64,000 bases of DNA from Tildeniella nuda ZEHNDER 1965/U140 (lineage in GTDB: Bacteria > Cyanobacteriota > Cyanobacteriia > Leptolyngbyales > Leptolyngbyaceae): contig JAHHIG010000003.1 in assembly GCA_019358895.1 (NCBI GenBank), positions 62,001-126,000 on the forward strand. The letters are read 5' to 3'. The stretch's first letter is position 1, and every line of letters starts with the position of its first letter. Both the position numbers and the translations under genes were made by a program. Positions 1 to 9,449 of this stretch are shown piece by piece. Under the pieces are notes generated by a model. The model did not search any database. It saw nothing but the letters and a program-made list of their open reading frames with translations, and was not told the origin of the DNA.

Positions 1-549
1 GTTCACCCAACGATCCATTGCGCCGTATTCAACATTGCCAACAATGTGATCAACACGTGTTAACCCAACTCCATTGGTGGGCGTTGATGATCGAGCGACA
101 AAACCCGGTGCAAAATTATCAAGATAGTCGCTGCGATCGATAAATTTAACTAAGACATCCCCAAACGCACGAATGGCAGCATAGCGTAAGACACCATATT
201 CGTCTTCGTGGTCAGTGGGCGGAATGGCTCCGATCGCGCCACGAGCCACTGCTTGCTTGTAGGCACTAGTTACATCTGAGACTTGTAAAGCAATGACAGC
301 AACGGTATCTCCGTGCTTCAAAACGCTCTGCGCGATCGCGTACTCTGCACTCAACGCTGAGCTTAAGACAAAGCGAATATCTCCCTGTTCCAGGAGATAA
401 GATGTCACTTTACGATCGCCTGTCTCCAACCCTCGATAAGCAGTGGTTGTAAAGCCAAAACACTTAGAGTAAACAAGCGCTGCTTGCTTAGCATTGCCAA
501 CATAAAACTCCAGATGATCAAGCCCTTTAATTGGATAATTATCGTTCAT
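1..549 (-). CDS. 4-hydroxyphenylpyruvate dioxygenase-like protein, 5' part only
   Basis: The gene starts at 549 on the minus strand and runs off the left edge, leaving 183 codons. The translation begins MNDNYPIKGLDHLEFYVGN and reaches DHIVGNVEYGAMDRWV, which is the second vicinal-oxygen-chelate repeat of the HPPD family. The His of DHIVGN is the first Fe(II) ligand in this family. HPPD converts 4-hydroxyphenylpyruvate to homogentisate for tocopherol and plastoquinone synthesis. The close relative HmaS makes 4-hydroxymandelate for peptide antibiotics, and the residues that separate the two lie in the missing C-terminal half. The gene is divergent from the NRPS gene at 1339, so a role in supplying its substrate is possible but unproven. 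Confidence 0.88.
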   Translation of the reverse strand, partial: MNDNYPIKGLDHLEFYVGNAKQAALVYSKCFGFTTTAYRGLETGDRKVTSYLLEQGDIRFVLSSALSAEYAIAQSVLKHGDTVAVIALQVSDVTSAYKQAVARGAIGAIPPTDHEDEYGVLRYAAIRAFGDVLVKFIDRSDYLDNFAPGFVARSSTPTNGVGLTRVDHIVGNVEYGAMDRWVN

Positions 550-1338
550 AGTAGTTCTTTCTGCGATGATAGAAAAAGCCTTTAAGTCAACCAAGCCTCA
601 GGACTCATTTCGAGTTTTATCGACTTGATTGCATCACTCTATTTGCTCCCTCAAGGAAGCGCCTAGTGTAACTACTCAGTCTTCATCAAAAAGTAAGGCT
701 TTGTGAAGATTGACTAAAACCCATGTTTGACAGCAGTTTGGGCTTATTTGCAAAGAGACATAAAGTTTGGTGTCCTCAATTTGGGACAGTTTCGACCGAG
801 AATTTACAGAAAGTTTAAATCCAATCACCTCAGTATTATTACTGACAAGTCAGCAGAAGCTGTATGGTGTCTGCGATCGCCGCTGCGCTTCGTTTTACTT
901 CCTGATCACACAACCAGCAACTTGTATTGTCCTGATGAACTTTCTGAAGAACAGTGGCTGCTGCAAATAAAGTCATGTTAGCTTCCATGAATTGTGATTG
1001 ATCCCCCCAATATCATCTACCCAGCTACGCTTGGAAAGCTGTTGCTGTGATAGCTGTCTATTTCTTACTAAGCTTTAAACGCTGATGTCAGCTATTAGCT
1101 AAGGGTGCTTTTTGCCGCGATCGAGCATTGATGTGAACGCTTAAGGTCTAACAATGTTGCCGATTGCCAGAGCTTCATACATCGCTTATCAATTTTAGGG
1201 AATTTTAATAGTTTGAATGACAATGCTCCACTGATTCAGGGCTAAGTCTAAAACTTGCAATTGTTGGAAATTAAGCACAATTCTTCATTCGTGTGAGCAC
1301 GTTTGAACAGCTTGCTGTGTACATTTAGGAGTCTTATT
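550..1338. other. Divergent intergenic region between the HPPD-like gene and the NRPS
   Basis: About 790 bp separate the two divergent starts, so both promoters should lie here. The region is AT-richer than its flanks. A possible 84-codon frame at 727-981 shows no family resemblance and no clear ribosome binding site, so I do not call it a gene. I found no convincing operator or riboswitch. Confidence 0.5.
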
Positions 1339-4300
1339 ATGGTTGCCACTAACGAAAGATCGGTTTCTTTAACTGAAAATTTAGTAATCAAGCCTGAACC
1401 AACCTCAGTACCGATAGATTTACTAACGGTAAGCGCGCCAACGCAACCATCAATTCTTATTCAAGACGACGATCGCCAAACTGTTCCTCAGCAAAAAATT
1501 GTTTTAGAAAAAACGGATGACCGCGACCACTCGGTGGTACAGTTGCCCAGCGATTTTCTCAAAACGCCTACAACAACCTATCAACCCAAATATTGTGCGC
1601 TCACTTTACCTGATCAATTGATTAAGGCTTTGCAAGCGCAGGCGCAACACGATGATATTGATGAGCGATCGTTCTTACTGGCAGCATTCAATGCCCTACT
1701 GTACCGCTACACACAGCAGGAAACGATTGATCTGGAATTAACACTTCCCATTAAGAAAACTAACGGCACTGACACAGTAGAAATTTGCTCGCAGCTCCAT
1801 AGTGAATTAAGTGTTCATGCACTCATTGGGCAAATCTCGACGACACTCAATGACGTTCAATATTCACTCAACACGCCGTCACTTCAAGCTCAACCTGATG
1901 CACCATTCAACGCCCGTAGATCATTACCAATTGCGGTTACGTTCGTTGAAGATTTTTTCCGCATCGAAGGTAAAGAACAGCTAGTGTCAGAGTTTCAGCC
2001 GCAAACGTCTGTAGCGTCTGATTACCCTGATTTACATTTGATTATTCTTCAGCAAGAAAACAGCGTTTCAGGACTGTTGCAGTACAACGCCAGCCTCTTT
2101 CAAGCAGAGACAATCCAGCGGTTAGCTGGGCACCTTCAACTGTTGCTGCAAGGCATGGTGGACGATCGGGATAGCTCGATCGCGCAACTGCCGCTGTTGA
2201 CGCAAGCAGAAAGGCAACAATTAGCGGGATGGCAAAGTACCACCGTTTCGCATCCTCAAACGCCAATTCATCAATATATTGAGGCTCACGCCATTCAACA
2301 ACCGGAGGCGATCGCGCTAAGGTTCAAAAACCAGCAGTTGACGTATGCAGAACTCAATCAGCGTGCCAACCAACTGGCTCATTACCTCACTCAAATTGGC
2401 GTTGGTGCCGAGGTGCGAGTGGCGGTTTGTGTGGAACCGTCATTAGACGTTGCGGTGAGTTTACTTGGCGTTTTCAAAGCAGGTGGTGTGTATGTGCCGC
2501 TTGATGCAACCTATCCGACTGAGCGGTTAGCTGCCATTCTAGAAGAAACTCAGCCCAAAGTGCTGCTGACTCAAGCGCATCTCTTACCGCAATTACCAGC
2601 ACTGGCAGAACACAGCCTTTGTCTTGATCGAGATTGGGCAACATTGCATCCGTTTCCAACTCATAACCCCGCCAGCGAAATCAACCTCAACCAAACATCT
2701 CATTTGATTTATACCTCTGGTACAACAGGTCAGCCGAAAGGCGTTGCTACCAGTTATGGCAATTTGGTGCAATACATTTTGGTGGCACAAGAACGCTTCG
2801 GCTTTGATCAGCATGACGTGATGCCTGCGATCGCTCGCTTTACCTTCAGCATCACTATGTTTGAACTGTTATCACCATTGGTTGCAGGTGGCACACTCGT
2901 CTTGCTGGAACGAGAACATATTTTGGATTTCAAGCGTCTGACGCAAACGCTGGCGCAGCTAACCGTTATCCATACATCGCCGAGTTTGTTGCAAAAACTT
3001 CTGGCTTATATTCAAGACAATCATTTAGACCTCAAGCTGTTCCAACACCTCAAGCACGTTTCTACAGGAGGCGATATGGTGCCTGCCGCTTTGCTAGACA
3101 CGATGAAAAGGGTGTTTCAGCAGGCAGAAATTTATGTGATTTACGGCTGTAGTGAAGTCAGTTGTATGGGCTGCACCTATCCCGTTACTAGAGATCAGCA
3201 GGTCACTAAAAGTCGGGTTGGCAAGCCGTTTCCAAATGTTGTTGTGCGTCTGTACGATGCCCATCAAAAGCAGGTACCGATCGGTATTCCCGGTGAGATT
3301 TATATTGGTGGGGCAGGCGTAACAAAGGGGTATTTACAGCGAGAAGCTTTAACCCAGGAGAAGTTTGTCACGATCGAAGGGCAACGGTTTTACCGCACGG
3401 GTGATTTGGGTCGGCTTGATGCTGATGGCAACCTGGAAATGCTGGGTCGCACTGATTTTCAGGTTAAACTGCGCGGCATTCGTATTGAGTTAGGCGAGAT
3501 TGAAGCCACGCTGCGCCAGGTGCCAGGTGTGCGCGAAGGCATTGTCACGGCACGCGAACTGTGGAACGGAGAAAGAGGTCTTGTTGCTTATGTGGTGCTG
3601 GATCACGATCAGCCATTGGTTGAAGAAATTCGCCGCTTCCTGCAAACAAAACTACCGGATTACATGATTCCGGCTGCCTTTGTGGTGCTAGAGGCAATGC
3701 CTGTCAACATCAATCAAAAGGTCGATCGGTGTGCGTTACCAGCACCAGATTTTGTCGGGACTGGATTGGATAATGCTTCTTATATCGCACCCAGAAACCC
3801 TCTAGAGACCCTGCTGAGTGACATTTGGGCAAAAACGCTTGGCTTGGAACAGATCGGCATTCAGGATGACTTTTTTGCGCTGGGCGGACACTCACTGCTA
3901 GCCGCTCAGATGATTGCTCGGTTGCAGTCCGCCGCAAGCCTGGAGCTTTCGATTAGCCGCTTGTTTGAATTTCCAACGATCGCGGCTTTGGCAGAGCACC
4001 TTGCGCCAGACGGACAGATCGATAGTACTGCCTGCGCCGTCGTAGATCCAATCGTCCCTACATCACGGGAAACCGATCTACCCCTCTCTAGCTCCCAAGA
4101 GCAGCTATGGTTTCTGAGCCAATTGGAAGGCGGAGGCGTTGCTTACAATATTCCTTCTGCCTTCAAGCTAGTAGGGGCACTACATCTAACTGCACTGGAA
4201 CAGGCTCTTACGGAAATCCTACAGCGTCACGAATCCCTGCGGACAACCTTCCCGATCGTGAATGCGGCTCCCGTCCAGCGAATTTTGCCACCACAGCCCT

Positions 4301-7300
4301 TTCCTTTACCAGTGGTAGACTTACAAACCCTGCCAGAGTCAGAACAGATGGTAGCGGTTGACCGCCTGATTCGTGAGGATGCACAATGCCCCTTCCGGTT
4401 GGCAGACGATGTACCACTACGGGGTAAGTTGCTGCGCTTGAGCGAAACAGCTTATATCTTGTTGCTGACGATGCATCATATTGCCTCTGATGGTTGGTCA
4501 CTCGCGGTTTTTCGGAGAGAACTTGCCGCACTCTACACGTCCTTTTCACAGGGACTGGCATCCCCTCTGGAAGCACTGCCCATTCAGTATGCTGACTTTG
4601 CAGATTGGCAACGGCAATGGCTACAGGGAGATTCTCTGAGTCAGCAAGTAGTCTACTGGCAGCAGCAGCTAGCGGGGGCTCCGACGCTCTTGGAGTTACC
4701 CACCGATCGCTCTCGCCCACCCATGCAATCCTTCCGAGGTGGCACAGAATCGTTTGTTCTGGATGCAAAACTGACTCACCAGCTCAAAACGCTCAGCCAG
4801 CGTAGTGGAGCAACTCTGTTCATGACTCTGCTGTCAGCCTTTGCAGTTCTACTGTCGCGCTACAGCGGACAGCATGACATGGTAATCGGGACTCCAATCG
4901 CAAATCGCAAGCGGAGTGAAATTGAGCCGTTGATTGGTTTCTTTATTAACTTGCTGTCTCTGCGCGTTAATTTGACAGGCAACCCAGGTTTCCTGGAGCT
5001 ACTCAAGCGCGTGCGTCAGGTCTCTCTGGATGCCTATGCTCATCAGGACGTGCCTTTTGAGCAGGTTGTAGAGGTCTTGCAGCCAGAACGGAATCTGAGC
5101 TACAGCCCCCTGTTTCAAGTGCTGTTGATCTTGCAGAACACCCCAGCAGAGCCATTAGACTTACCGGATTTAACACTGACTCCGCTCAAAGTCGATAGCG
5201 GTGTTTCTAAGTACGATCTCACTCTGATGCTGGAAGAGACTGAAGCAGGCTTAGTGGCGGAGTTTGAGTACAACGGTGATTTGTTTGATGCGACGACGAT
5301 CGACCGCATGATTGGTCACTTCAAAGTGTTGCTACAGGCGATCGTGACCCATCCAGAACAGCCCATTGCTGCCCTACCACTGCTGACCGAACCAGAGCGC
5401 GATCAACTCTTGACAACATGGAATCATACGCCTTTAGCGTATCCTCAAGCGCAGTGCATTCATCAGTTGTTTGAGGCACAGGTGGAACAAACTCCTGAGG
5501 CGATCGCTGTCGTCTTCGAGCAGCAGTCTCTGACGTACCGAGAACTGAACTGTCGGGCAAATCAGCTAGCTCACTATCTGCAAGCGCTAGGCGTGGGACC
5601 GGATGCGCTAGTTGGTATCTGTGTCGAACGCTCCCTTGAGATGGTTGTGGGCTTACTCGGTATTCTCAAAGCGGGTGGCTCGTACGTGCCGCTTGATCCT
5701 GCTTATCCCAAAGATCGTCTGACCTTCATGCTCGAGGATTCACAGTTGCCCTTACTCCTCACGCAACAAACGCTCTGTGATCAGTTCTCGGAGCAACCTG
5801 TACAGGTCATTTGCCTCGATACCGATTGGGAGGCGATCGCGCCACATGGCACTGATAATCCAAACAGCACCGTCGCTCCTGAACATCTGGCTTACACAAT
5901 TTATACATCAGGCTCCACTGGTAAACCGAAAGGGGTACAAATTCCCCATAGCGCAGCCGTTAACTTCCTAAACTCAATGCGCCAGCAGCCAGGGCTGACA
6001 GAACACGACATCCTGCTGGCAGTGACGACCATTTCGTTCGATATTGCTGTTTTAGAGCTGTACTTGCCACTGATGGTGGGCGCTCGTATCGTCCTGGTCA
6101 AGCGTGAGGATGCTGCTGATGCCGCTCAGTTGACCAAGCTGTTGGCATCCTCAAACGCAACGTTCATGCAAGCGACTCCAGCAACCTGGCAGATGCTGAT
6201 TGCTCACGGTTGGCTGGGCGATCGACGACTCAAAATGCTCTGTGGCGGAGAGGCAATGCCCCGTGAAATGGCTAATCAACTATTGGCACGCGGCGGCTCG
6301 CTTTGGAATATGTATGGTCCCACAGAAACGACCGTCTGGTCATCGGTTTCTCAGGTCGAACCCGGCAGTGGTTCGGTGCCAGTGGGAGGACCGATTGCTA
6401 ATACCCAAATCTATGTGCTAGAAGCCCCAACTGATACTCAACAAGGTTCAATGAGACCCGTTCCCATTGGCATACCAGGGGAGGTGCATATCGGTGGCGA
6501 TGGTTTGGCTCGTGGCTACCTCAATCGCCCCGAACTGACTCAAGAGCGGTTTGTTGCTGATCCGTTTAGCGCCAAACCTGGAGCACGCCTTTACAAAACT
6601 GGCGACCTGGCACGCTATCGACCCGATGGTACCCTCGAATTTCTGGGGCGGCTTGATCATCAAGTCAAACTGCGCGGCTTCCGCATTGAATTGGGAGAAA
6701 TAGAAGCGATCCTCAACCACCACTCTGCGGTCAAACAGGCTGTGGTCGTGGTGCGAGAAGATACCCCAGGCGATCAACGTCTGGTTGCCTATTTAACAAC
6801 TCAGAGCAAGGTTGTGCCTACAGCACTAGAACTACGCCACTTCCTCAAGGAACAACTGCCAGGGTATATGGTGCCTGCCACCTTTAGTACTCTAGAGGCA
6901 CTACCGCTGACACCGAATGGTAAGGTCGATCGCCGTGCTTTACCAGTTCCAGCCATGTCCACTGAGGAACAGGATTGCCGCACCTGTGTTGCTCCTAGAG
7001 ATGAGGTTGAACGTCAGTTGATTGAAGTTTGGCAGGACGTGTTGAACATCAAACCGATCAGCATTAAAGATAACTTCTTTGATCTCGGTGGGCACTCCCT
7101 GTCAGCCGTTCGCGTCTGTGCTCAGGTTGAGAAAGTGTTTGGCAAAAGCCTTCCCATCACAACGCTGCTGCAATCTCCTACTGTTGAAGAGATTGCCACC
7201 ATTCTTCGCAAGACCGAAACAGAGGAAACAGAGGAAAGCGTCGGTGATTTGGTACCTCTACGAGCTGGGGGCAGCAAACCACCTCTGTTTTGCATCTACG

Positions 7301-8058
7301 GTATTTTGCTCTATCGGGATTTGGTGGATCAGCTCGACGTGGATCAACCTGTCTATGGTGTTTACTTGCAGGAAGAAGTAGATCTCCTGAAACCAGACAA
7401 CATTGACGAGCGAGCTGCCATCTTTTCCAGTGTTCCTGCGATCGCCGCCCGTTATCTGCAAGTTATTCGCACACTTCAGCCGCATGGTCCTTACTATCTA
7501 GCAGGAGAGTGTTTTGGCGGTATCGTTGCTTTTGAGATGGCTCACCAGTTGACGGCATTAGGAGAAGAGGTTGCCTTGGTCGGCTTGTTAGATGCTTGGG
7601 CTCCTAATAGTCAGATAGCACTCTCACTGCTCCAACGGCTCACCCTACACGGTCAATTGTTACTTAGACTCGGACTCCCTTATGCTTTGGAGTTACTGCA
7701 ACAAAATCTGGAGGAGTTAAAGCTTCAGGTTAAGGCTCGCCTCTACAAACTCCGTGAGCAGCTACCGTTCGCAGGAAAGGTACCAGAGATGTTGTCTGAA
7801 TCAATGCAACGATCCATCAGCGGTGAAATGCGCCAGCAAGCGATACAGTCGTATGTTCCTAAGCCGTATGCAGGTCGAATGGTATTGTTTCGAGCTACAG
7901 AGCGAGATGTGTTTGAAAAAGACGATCGCGATATGGGCTGGACCTCTCTCGCCGCTGGAGGCTTGCAGCTTTTCGACGTACCCGGCGATCACCTTGGTAT
8001 TCTCAAAGCTCCTAATGTCCAAGTGTTGGCAAATCAACTACGGTCGTTTTTGGGCTAA
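1339..8058 (+). CDS. Two-module nonribosomal peptide synthetase ending in a thioesterase
   Basis: A 2239-residue enzyme. The ATG at 1339 is preceded by AGGAG at 1327-1331, which favours it over an in-frame start 12 codons upstream. Approximate domain order: residues 70-290, C-terminal lobe of a condensation domain without HHxxxDG; A1 310-800 (IYTSGTTGQPKG near 455, YRTGDLG near 684, NQKVDR near 791); carrier T1 (GGHSLL near 849); complete C domain (HHIASDGWS near 1045); A2 1370-1870 (IYTSGSTGKPKG near 1520, NMYGPTETT, NGKVDR near 1859); carrier T2 (GGHSLS near 1916); thioesterase 1970-2239. A1 reads FSITMFE where amino-acid-activating domains read FDxxxxE, so the Asp that binds the alpha-amino group is absent. 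By hand alignment the A2 code is DILQLGMVWK, a known glycine code. The thioesterase motif is GECFGG with Cys2058 as apparent nucleophile and a GDHLGIL histidine. Product unknown, perhaps a short acyl-glycine compound. Confidence 0.93.
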   Translation: MVATNERSVSLTENLVIKPEPTSVPIDLLTVSAPTQPSILIQDDDRQTVPQQKIVLEKTDDRDHSVVQLPSDFLKTPTTTYQPKYCALTLPDQLIKALQAQAQHDDIDERSFLLAAFNALLYRYTQQETIDLELTLPIKKTNGTDTVEICSQLHSELSVHALIGQISTTLNDVQYSLNTPSLQAQPDAPFNARRSLPIAVTFVEDFFRIEGKEQLVSEFQPQTSVASDYPDLHLIILQQENSVSGLLQYNASLFQAETIQRLAGHLQLLLQGMVDDRDSSIAQLPLLTQAERQQLAGWQSTTVSHPQTPIHQYIEAHAIQQPEAIALRFKNQQLTYAELNQRANQLAHYLTQIGVGAEVRVAVCVEPSLDVAVSLLGVFKAGGVYVPLDATYPTERLAAILEETQPKVLLTQAHLLPQLPALAEHSLCLDRDWATLHPFPTHNPASEINLNQTSHLIYTSGTTGQPKGVATSYGNLVQYILVAQERFGFDQHDVMPAIARFTFSITMFELLSPLVAGGTLVLLEREHILDFKRLTQTLAQLTVIHTSPSLLQKLLAYIQDNHLDLKLFQHLKHVSTGGDMVPAALLDTMKRVFQQAEIYVIYGCSEVSCMGCTYPVTRDQQVTKSRVGKPFPNVVVRLYDAHQKQVPIGIPGEIYIGGAGVTKGYLQREALTQEKFVTIEGQRFYRTGDLGRLDADGNLEMLGRTDFQVKLRGIRIELGEIEATLRQVPGVREGIVTARELWNGERGLVAYVVLDHDQPLVEEIRRFLQTKLPDYMIPAAFVVLEAMPVNINQKVDRCALPAPDFVGTGLDNASYIAPRNPLETLLSDIWAKTLGLEQIGIQDDFFALGGHSLLAAQMIARLQSAASLELSISRLFEFPTIAALAEHLAPDGQIDSTACAVVDPIVPTSRETDLPLSSSQEQLWFLSQLEGGGVAYNIPSAFKLVGALHLTALEQALTEILQRHESLRTTFPIVNAAPVQRILPPQPFPLPVVDLQTLPESEQMVAVDRLIREDAQCPFRLADDVPLRGKLLRLSETAYILLLTMHHIASDGWSLAVFRRELAALYTSFSQGLASPLEALPIQYADFADWQRQWLQGDSLSQQVVYWQQQLAGAPTLLELPTDRSRPPMQSFRGGTESFVLDAKLTHQLKTLSQRSGATLFMTLLSAFAVLLSRYSGQHDMVIGTPIANRKRSEIEPLIGFFINLLSLRVNLTGNPGFLELLKRVRQVSLDAYAHQDVPFEQVVEVLQPERNLSYSPLFQVLLILQNTPAEPLDLPDLTLTPLKVDSGVSKYDLTLMLEETEAGLVAEFEYNGDLFDATTIDRMIGHFKVLLQAIVTHPEQPIAALPLLTEPERDQLLTTWNHTPLAYPQAQCIHQLFEAQVEQTPEAIAVVFEQQSLTYRELNCRANQLAHYLQALGVGPDALVGICVERSLEMVVGLLGILKAGGSYVPLDPAYPKDRLTFMLEDSQLPLLLTQQTLCDQFSEQPVQVICLDTDWEAIAPHGTDNPNSTVAPEHLAYTIYTSGSTGKPKGVQIPHSAAVNFLNSMRQQPGLTEHDILLAVTTISFDIAVLELYLPLMVGARIVLVKREDAADAAQLTKLLASSNATFMQATPATWQMLIAHGWLGDRRLKMLCGGEAMPREMANQLLARGGSLWNMYGPTETTVWSSVSQVEPGSGSVPVGGPIANTQIYVLEAPTDTQQGSMRPVPIGIPGEVHIGGDGLARGYLNRPELTQERFVADPFSAKPGARLYKTGDLARYRPDGTLEFLGRLDHQVKLRGFRIELGEIEAILNHHSAVKQAVVVVREDTPGDQRLVAYLTTQSKVVPTALELRHFLKEQLPGYMVPATFSTLEALPLTPNGKVDRRALPVPAMSTEEQDCRTCVAPRDEVERQLIEVWQDVLNIKPISIKDNFFDLGGHSLSAVRVCAQVEKVFGKSLPITTLLQSPTVEEIATILRKTETEETEESVGDLVPLRAGGSKPPLFCIYGILLYRDLVDQLDVDQPVYGVYLQEEVDLLKPDNIDERAAIFSSVPAIAARYLQVIRTLQPHGPYYLAGECFGGIVAFEMAHQLTALGEEVALVGLLDAWAPNSQIALSLLQRLTLHGQLLLRLGLPYALELLQQNLEELKLQVKARLYKLREQLPFAGKVPEMLSESMQRSISGEMRQQAIQSYVPKPYAGRMVLFRATERDVFEKDDRDMGWTSLAAGGLQLFDVPGDHLGILKAPNVQVLANQLRSFLG

Positions 8059-8130
8059 TGACGCGCCGATGGTTAATTGATGCATCACTAGCCCAAAGAT
8101 GAGCGAGAGCAACAAGTGATACTTAAACAG

Positions 8131-8154
8131 GCTCTTTTTTGTGAGTTAAAGAGC
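8131..8154. terminator. Hairpin between convergent genes
   Basis: GCTCTTT (8131-8137) pairs with AAAGAGC (8148-8154) across a short loop. It lies between the convergent NRPS gene and the 261-residue protein gene. There is no strong T-run after the stem, so terminator function is only suggested by position. Confidence 0.4.
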
Positions 8155-8200
8155 AAACGTGTTGTGTCGGATCTTCTGCTTAAGTTTGAGCGATCGAAAA

Positions 8201-8986
8201 CTACTCCAGCGACTTGCCTGTCTTGCTGAGCAATTTACCAAACTTCTGAATCGGACCTTTGAGACCCCGGTGAGCTTCTGAAGCTGCTTCAGTAGTTTGT
8301 TCGCCGATTTTGGTCAGCGCTTCAGCAATGTCAGATGCACTTGCATTTTTGCGCTTGAGGGTTTGCTTCAGTTCCTTCAACCCGTTGGAAATTTCTTTCA
8401 AACTCTCGTTGTCGGATTTGTGCAACAGACTGTACCAATGATCGATCGCGCCAATGGCAGTATCAGTATCAACCTTAGTCAAATCACCTTCTAGCGTTTC
8501 GCTTAAGGACTCAATTTGCTCGGCTGCTTCCTTGTCTTCTGCCTTACCGAGTGCTTGCCCTGCTTTAGATAACTGCTTGCCCAACTTCTGGAGAGGCGTT
8601 TTCACGCCTTTATCAGCATCAGAGGCAAGGTCGCTGGTTTGATCGCCAATGTGGGAAAGCACTTCGCCGAGATCGTGACCAGTCGCTTTGCCGCCCTTTA
8701 AAAGTTGCTTGAGTTCTTTCAAGCCATTGGCAAGTTCCTTAATCTCTGGCTCTTTTGACTTTTGCAATGTACTGTGCCATTCGTCGATCGCGCCTAGAGC
8801 AGCATCGGTATCGATCGCGGTCAAATCGCCGTCTAGTGTTTCCAGTAAAGAGTCCAATGCTTGAGTATCAGTGCTGGCATCCTTATCAGCGGCAACCGCT
8901 TTAGACGCAGCATCGCTTTGCTTGTGTTTTTGCTCATCTTCTTGAGAAGCAGTTTGCTTACTTTTAGAGTCTTGCTTACTAGCCAT
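8201..8986 (-). CDS. Hypothetical protein made of two tandem copies of one ~100-residue helical domain
   Basis: A 261-residue soluble protein with no recognised family. After a Lys/Gln/Asp/Ala-rich tail (residues 1-42) come two clearly homologous blocks, about 43-150 and 158-261. They share LxSLxETLxGDL, DTDxAxGAIDxW, NGLKELKQ, IGxQTxxxASxAxxG and PxQKxGKxLSKxGxxL. The heptad pattern and absence of Cys, TM segment or signal peptide suggest a cytoplasmic helical bundle, perhaps a scaffold or stress protein. It stands alone between the NRPS gene and a divergent DUF2993 gene, with no operon partner to hint at function. The internal duplication was read directly from the sequence; any function is unknown. 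Confidence 0.75.
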   Translation of the reverse strand: MASKQDSKSKQTASQEDEQKHKQSDAASKAVAADKDASTDTQALDSLLETLDGDLTAIDTDAALGAIDEWHSTLQKSKEPEIKELANGLKELKQLLKGGKATGHDLGEVLSHIGDQTSDLASDADKGVKTPLQKLGKQLSKAGQALGKAEDKEAAEQIESLSETLEGDLTKVDTDTAIGAIDHWYSLLHKSDNESLKEISNGLKELKQTLKRKNASASDIAEALTKIGEQTTEAASEAHRGLKGPIQKFGKLLSKTGKSLE

Positions 8987-9449
8987 AATGTTGATTGGGT
9001 GACAAACAAACGATGTACACGCGTCAGTCTATAAAGCGCATGGCACAGTTTCCTCACACTAAAGACCAATGTCTGCGCTTAGTGCAGTGTGCTGAGATGA
9101 TTCGATCGAAAGAGGTCTCATTCTGTTTTTCAACCTATGTGTTGCTGATGAATTTGCAACGACAGCGTTGGTGTGTTAGGTCGATGCTCACCACAGCCGT
9201 CCCAAATCAGTTGTGAGCGGGACTGAATCATTGAGCGGTCAGCCAGCCTTTCTCTAATTGCTGACCGCTGACTGCTAAGAGCTGATAGCCATATTGCTTC
9301 TCACAATTCGTTGAGGATTGCTACAGGCAAGACTTGTGAATAGTTGCGCTAACACATATGGTTTGTCGATAGCGTCTGTCGCACTGTTGATGCGTGGTTC
9401 CTTTGCAGCTCTTACAGTATCAGTATTGAAATGCAAAGCGCTTAGAGCC
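8987..9449. other. Intergenic region with a heptamer-repeat hairpin
   Basis: About 460 bp between divergent genes, which should hold both promoters. A 73-codon frame at 8995-9216 looks like chance. The inverted repeat AGCGGTCAGC (9234-9243) / GCTGACCGCT (9260-9269) is followed by more GCTGAC-type units to about 9285. It belongs to the repeat family found at 15681, 38805, 49633 and 60868. Confidence 0.6.

Noticed and set aside
727-981. 84-codon frame upstream of the NRPS
   Set aside because: No family resemblance, no clear ribosome binding site, and it lies in AT-rich divergent promoter DNA.
4208-4768. 186-codon antisense frame in the NRPS
   Set aside because: Shadow of a strongly coding gene; composition and position fit chance.
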